DNA of 64,000 nucleotides from Amycolatopsis sp. EV170708-02-1 (GTDB lineage: Bacteria > Actinomycetota > Actinomycetes > Mycobacteriales > Pseudonocardiaceae). The notes under the pieces are model-generated. The model searched no databases, had not been told where the DNA came from, and saw only the letters and a program-made list of their open reading frames with translations. Below, one piece after another: positions 61,725-64,000 of this stretch. The stretch's first letter is position 1. Every line of letters starts with the position of its first letter. The stretch covers positions 7,192,001 to 7,256,000 of the forward strand of contig NZ_CP092497.1 of assembly GCF_022479115.1 (NCBI RefSeq), in the 5' to 3' direction. A program made the position numbers and the translations under genes.

Positions 61725-62186
61725 TCAGTGCGCGGCGTGGTGCGCGTGGACCTTCGCGTGCCCCAGGCCGCGCCCGATCATCCGCTTGTTCACCGGCACC
61801 GTCAGCACGAACGCGACGGCCAGCGAGAACGCCAGCGCACCCCAGAACAGCAGGCTCCCGAGCCCGGCGTCCATCGCGCCCGGCACCACCAGCATGACCG
61901 CGTTGTCGACGATCTCCATGACCGCGATCGACACGGTGTCCGCGGCCAGCGCCACCTTGAGCGCGGCGCCGAACGGCAGCCCCGACTTGAGGACGCCACG
62001 CATGGTCAGCGCGTAGCCGAAGACGAAGGCGAGCGCCACCGCGAGGACGATCGTCGCCAGGTTGCCGAGGCCGAGCGCCGTACCGATGACCATGCCGAGG
62101 ACCTCACCGATCGCACAGCCGGTGAGGCAGTGCAGGGTCGCCGACGCCGCCATCGACCAGCTCGCTCCATGCCGTGTGTCGTCCAT
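61725..62186 (-). CDS. DUF4396 membrane protein
   Basis: A 153-residue membrane protein with four TM helices (AIGEVLGMVIGTALGLGNLA region, FGYALTMRGVLKSGLPFGAA, VMEIVDNAVMLVVPGAMDAG, LLFWGALAFSLAVAFVLTVP) and a His-rich C-terminus (HAKVHAHHAAH). DUF4396 proteins often occur with copper or heavy-metal genes. ATG 62186 follows a TATGGT -10 box by 7 nt with no ribosome site, so the mRNA is probably leaderless. A CsoR-like motif overlaps the promoter. Function inferred only: metal handling. Confidence 0.82.
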   Translation of the reverse strand: MDDTRHGASWSMAASATLHCLTGCAIGEVLGMVIGTALGLGNLATIVLAVALAFVFGYALTMRGVLKSGLPFGAALKVALAADTVSIAVMEIVDNAVMLVVPGAMDAGLGSLLFWGALAFSLAVAFVLTVPVNKRMIGRGLGHAKVHAHHAAH

Positions 62187-62193
62187 ACGCGCG

Positions 62194-62213
62194 ACCATAC
62201 CCCCTACCCGTAT
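62194..62213 (-). promoter_or_regulatory. -10 and CsoR-like motif of DUF4396 gene
   Basis: The minus strand has TATGGT (62199-62194) as -10. Overlapping it, ATACGGGTAGGGGGTAT (62213-62197) has outer ATAC/GTAT arms and GGGTA repeats similar to CsoR-family copper operators, although the dyad is imperfect. Confidence 0.45.
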
Positions 62214-62326
62214 AAGACGCGCGCTGAACTCGCGCCGCCCGATCGCTCACCGTCACCCCCGTAGGCCGACTGGGTAATCGGCCCAGGTCGATGAACTCAC
62301 TTCCGTAACCCTTTGCGCTCATCCGG

Positions 62327-62355
62327 TTGACCGGGGTAACCGGGGGCCCTAGTTT
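62327..62355 (+). promoter_or_regulatory. Promoter of the binding-lipoprotein gene
   Basis: TTGACC (62327-62332), a 17-bp spacer and TAGTTT (62350-62355) form a good housekeeping-type promoter. A dyad CCGGTT/AACCGG (62323-62328/62338-62343) overlaps the -35 and could be an operator. The predicted leader is about 60 nt. Confidence 0.65.
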
Positions 62356-62423
62356 CGCCGGAGGTCTCCACCGCGCGTAGACCGATCGGCTGGTTCAGAT
62401 GGTTCCGTGACTATGGGGTGGAG

Positions 62424-63440
62424 ATGCGAGGGCCGACGAAGACGCTCGTCGTTGCCACTGTGCTGGCTTTGGGCATGGTGTTCGGGCTGGCCGGCTGCGG
62501 CGGCGAAGAACCGGCGGGAATGGCGGCCAAGCCGATCCGGATCGTGTTCGTGCCGAAGGTCGCCGGCATCCCGTACTTCGAGGCGATGAACACCGGCGGG
62601 CAGGCCGCGGCCAAGCAGCTCGGTGTCGAATGGTCCTCGACCGGTCCGGTCACGGTGGACCCCGCGGCGCAGGTCTCGATCGTGCGCGGGCTCGTCGACC
62701 AGCAGGTGGACGTCATCGCGATAGCGCCGAACGACCCCAGGGCGATCGCGCCCGCGATCACCGACGCGCGAGCCAAGGGCGTGCACGTGATCACTTCGGA
62801 CACCGACGCGCCCGGCACCGATCGCGAGCTCTTCGTCAATCAGGCGACCCCGGAGGGCATCGGCAAGGCGCTCACCGACGCGCTGATGAAGAAGATGGGG
62901 AACGCGGGCAAGTACGCGATCGTCTCCTGCGGCGAGACCGCCGAGAACCTCAACGCGTGGATCGCCGTCCAGCGTGCCTATACCGCTACGGCGTACCCCC
63001 ATGCCCAGCTCGTCGAGACGGTCTACGCCGGCGAGGACAAGGACAACGCCACCGCGCTGGCCAAACAGCTGATGACCAAGTACCCGGACCTCACCGGCCT
63101 GGTCGGCGAATGCACGACGTCCGCGCCGGGCGTCGCCGAAGCGGTCCGCTCGCAGCAGAAGATCGGCCGCGTCTTCACCGTCGGCGTCGGGACACCGCAG
63201 GCGATCAAGCCGTACCTGCTGGACGGCTCCGCGTCGCTCTCGGTGCTGTGGAACGTCGAATCGCTCGGCTACCTCACCGCCTGGGCGGGCAAGCAGATCG
63301 CCGAGGGCAAGCAGCTCGGCCCGTCCAACAAGGTCAATCTCGAACTCCCCGCGATCAAGTACGAGGAAGACACGAAGACCCTCCTGCTGGGCGACCCGCT
63401 CCTGATCACGCGCGAGAACGTGGACCAGTTCAAGTACTGA
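62424..63440 (+). CDS. Sugar-binding lipoprotein, RhaS/LsrB type
   Basis: A 338-residue periplasmic-binding-protein (type 1, Peripla_BP_4) lipoprotein, signal MRGPTKTLVVATVLALGMVF with lipobox LAGC (Cys25). The mature start KPIRIVFVPKVAGIPYFEAM and the segment LVDQQVDVIAIAPNDPRAIA are typical of rhamnose- and autoinducer-2-type binders. No ATPase or permease lies next to it, so it would have to serve a transporter elsewhere. ATG 62424 follows GGGGTGGAG. Rhamnose uptake would fit the rhamnogalacturonan hydrolases nearby, but this is inference. Confidence 0.88.
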   Translation: MRGPTKTLVVATVLALGMVFGLAGCGGEEPAGMAAKPIRIVFVPKVAGIPYFEAMNTGGQAAAKQLGVEWSSTGPVTVDPAAQVSIVRGLVDQQVDVIAIAPNDPRAIAPAITDARAKGVHVITSDTDAPGTDRELFVNQATPEGIGKALTDALMKKMGNAGKYAIVSCGETAENLNAWIAVQRAYTATAYPHAQLVETVYAGEDKDNATALAKQLMTKYPDLTGLVGECTTSAPGVAEAVRSQQKIGRVFTVGVGTPQAIKPYLLDGSASLSVLWNVESLGYLTAWAGKQIAEGKQLGPSNKVNLELPAIKYEEDTKTLLLGDPLLITRENVDQFKY

Positions 63441-63441
63441 C

Positions 63442-64000
63442 TCACCGGCCCCGCCGGACGGCACCGGCCGCCGCGCCACCACCGATGATCAGGACCAGCG
63501 CGGTCAACCCCCAGCGCCGCTTCTCCTTCGTGCGGGCATGCGTATCGGTCTCCTCCGCCTCCTTCCGTTCCCGGGGCGCCGCCGAACGCGACGGCTTCCG
63601 CGCGGAGACGGGCGGCTGCGGCGCCACCTGAGGAGCGGAAGTGGGCGCCGGGCTCGACGACGACGGCGAGGAAGTCGGAGTCGGGCTGGGGGAAGACGAC
63701 GGACTCGGCGACGGCGGCGTAGAGGTGGGAGAAACCGTCGGTGTCGGTGTCGGCTTGGGTGGTTCAGGCTTGGGTGGTTCGGGCTTCGGAGGTTCGGGCT
63801 TCGGCGGCTCCGGCGCGGTGAGGCAGCCCGCGGCGTCCGAACCCGCCAGCGGCGGTCCCGAAAGCACCACGGTCACCTGCCCGCTCCGGTCCAGGCGATA
63901 GAGCACGCTGCGCCCGCCGATCCGGTTCGCCGTGGCGTACAGGGCGCCGTCGCGGCCGAGCACGACCGAGCCGTAGACGTCGGCGGGCGGGAAACGCGCG
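63442..64000 (-). CDS. Wall-associated propeller protein, partial (N-terminus outside window)
   Basis: The last 186 codons of a protein whose frame is still open at base 64000. The first part visible has a beta-propeller-like repeat (ADVYGSVVLGRDGALYATAN, RSVLYRLDRSGQVTVV). Four PPKPE repeats follow, then a Thr/Ser/Pro-rich wall-spanning linker of about 60 residues, a basic segment and a C-terminal membrane helix (LTALVLIIGGGAAAGAVRRG). It has no LPxTG motif, so it is anchored by the helix. Its stop lies one base from the stop of the convergent lipoprotein gene. Confidence 0.8.
   Translation of the reverse strand, partial: ARFPPADVYGSVVLGRDGALYATANRIGGRSVLYRLDRSGQVTVVLSGPPLAGSDAAGCLTAPEPPKPEPPKPEPPKPEPPKPTPTPTVSPTSTPPSPSPSSSPSPTPTSSPSSSSPAPTSAPQVAPQPPVSARKPSRSAAPRERKEAEETDTHARTKEKRRWGLTALVLIIGGGAAAGAVRRGR

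Overview
The window is high-GC actinobacterial DNA, most probably from Amycolatopsis or a close relative in the Pseudonocardiaceae. This is inferred from the GC-rich codon usage, the many GTG/TTG starts, a complete actinobacterial phenylacetate catabolon, a FolP2/ChoD/DesA gene complement like that of mycobacteria and pseudonocardiae, an AfsR-type SARP regulator, and several families of long inverted repeats at convergent gene ends. No rRNA, tRNA, transposase, prophage or CRISPR array was seen.

Layout. 1-2.5 kb: a tightly overlapping operon of an ABC drug-type exporter, an XRE regulator, a stand-alone Clp N-domain protein and a stand-alone UVR-motif protein. 2.7-4.0 kb: a DUF222/HNH endonuclease gene with an SOS box. 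4.4-7.0 kb: an SLC13-type anion permease and glycerate kinase. 7.0-9.4 kb: a small secreted protein and a two-component system. 9.4-13.2 kb: a cobalamin riboswitch controlling cobN, followed by a 30-residue cysteine-rich peptide. 13.4-17.3 kb: a RibD-like fusion with swapped domain order and an ABC-F gene, separated by a 12-unit array of ~80-bp repeats. 17.3-25.5 kb: the phenylacetate catabolon, with paaZABCDE divergent from paaI-paaK-paaR. 25.5-34 kb: a Nudix gene between 40-bp direct repeats, TetR and AraC regulators, an AlkZ-like protein, a Baeyer-Villiger-type monooxygenase plus ChoD-like oxidase pair, and a secreted chitinase with a DasR-type site. 34-42.9 kb: tex, an acyl-CoA dehydrogenase, a serine beta-lactamase-fold hydrolase, a DEAD-box helicase and an acyl-ACP desaturase behind a 31-bp palindrome. 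43-46.7 kb: an iron-siderophore binding lipoprotein and a SsuABC/TauABC-type importer. 46.9-49.4 kb: an orphan NarL-type kinase and folP2. 49.5-64 kb: a secretion-rich region with GH105 and GH88 uronyl hydrolases, PhoD, two SH3-domain secreted proteins, a SARP, a FAD-linked oxidase, a DUF4396 membrane protein, a rhamnose/AI-2-type binding lipoprotein and a partial wall-linked propeller protein.

Regulatory themes. Many genes here have a TAnnnT-like -10 box 6-8 nt upstream of the start codon with no Shine-Dalgarno, suggesting leaderless mRNAs (HNH, RibD-like, TetR, AraC, AlkZ-like, FecB-like, DUF4396). Convergent gene pairs are separated by long inverted repeats that recur within the window and probably act as bidirectional terminators.

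Data quality. Four genes between 50.4 and 61.2 kb (GH105, SARP C-terminus, FAD oxidase, GH88) each appear to lack exactly one base. This is either real decay or a local sequencing/assembly problem, and it should be settled before these genes are called pseudogenes.
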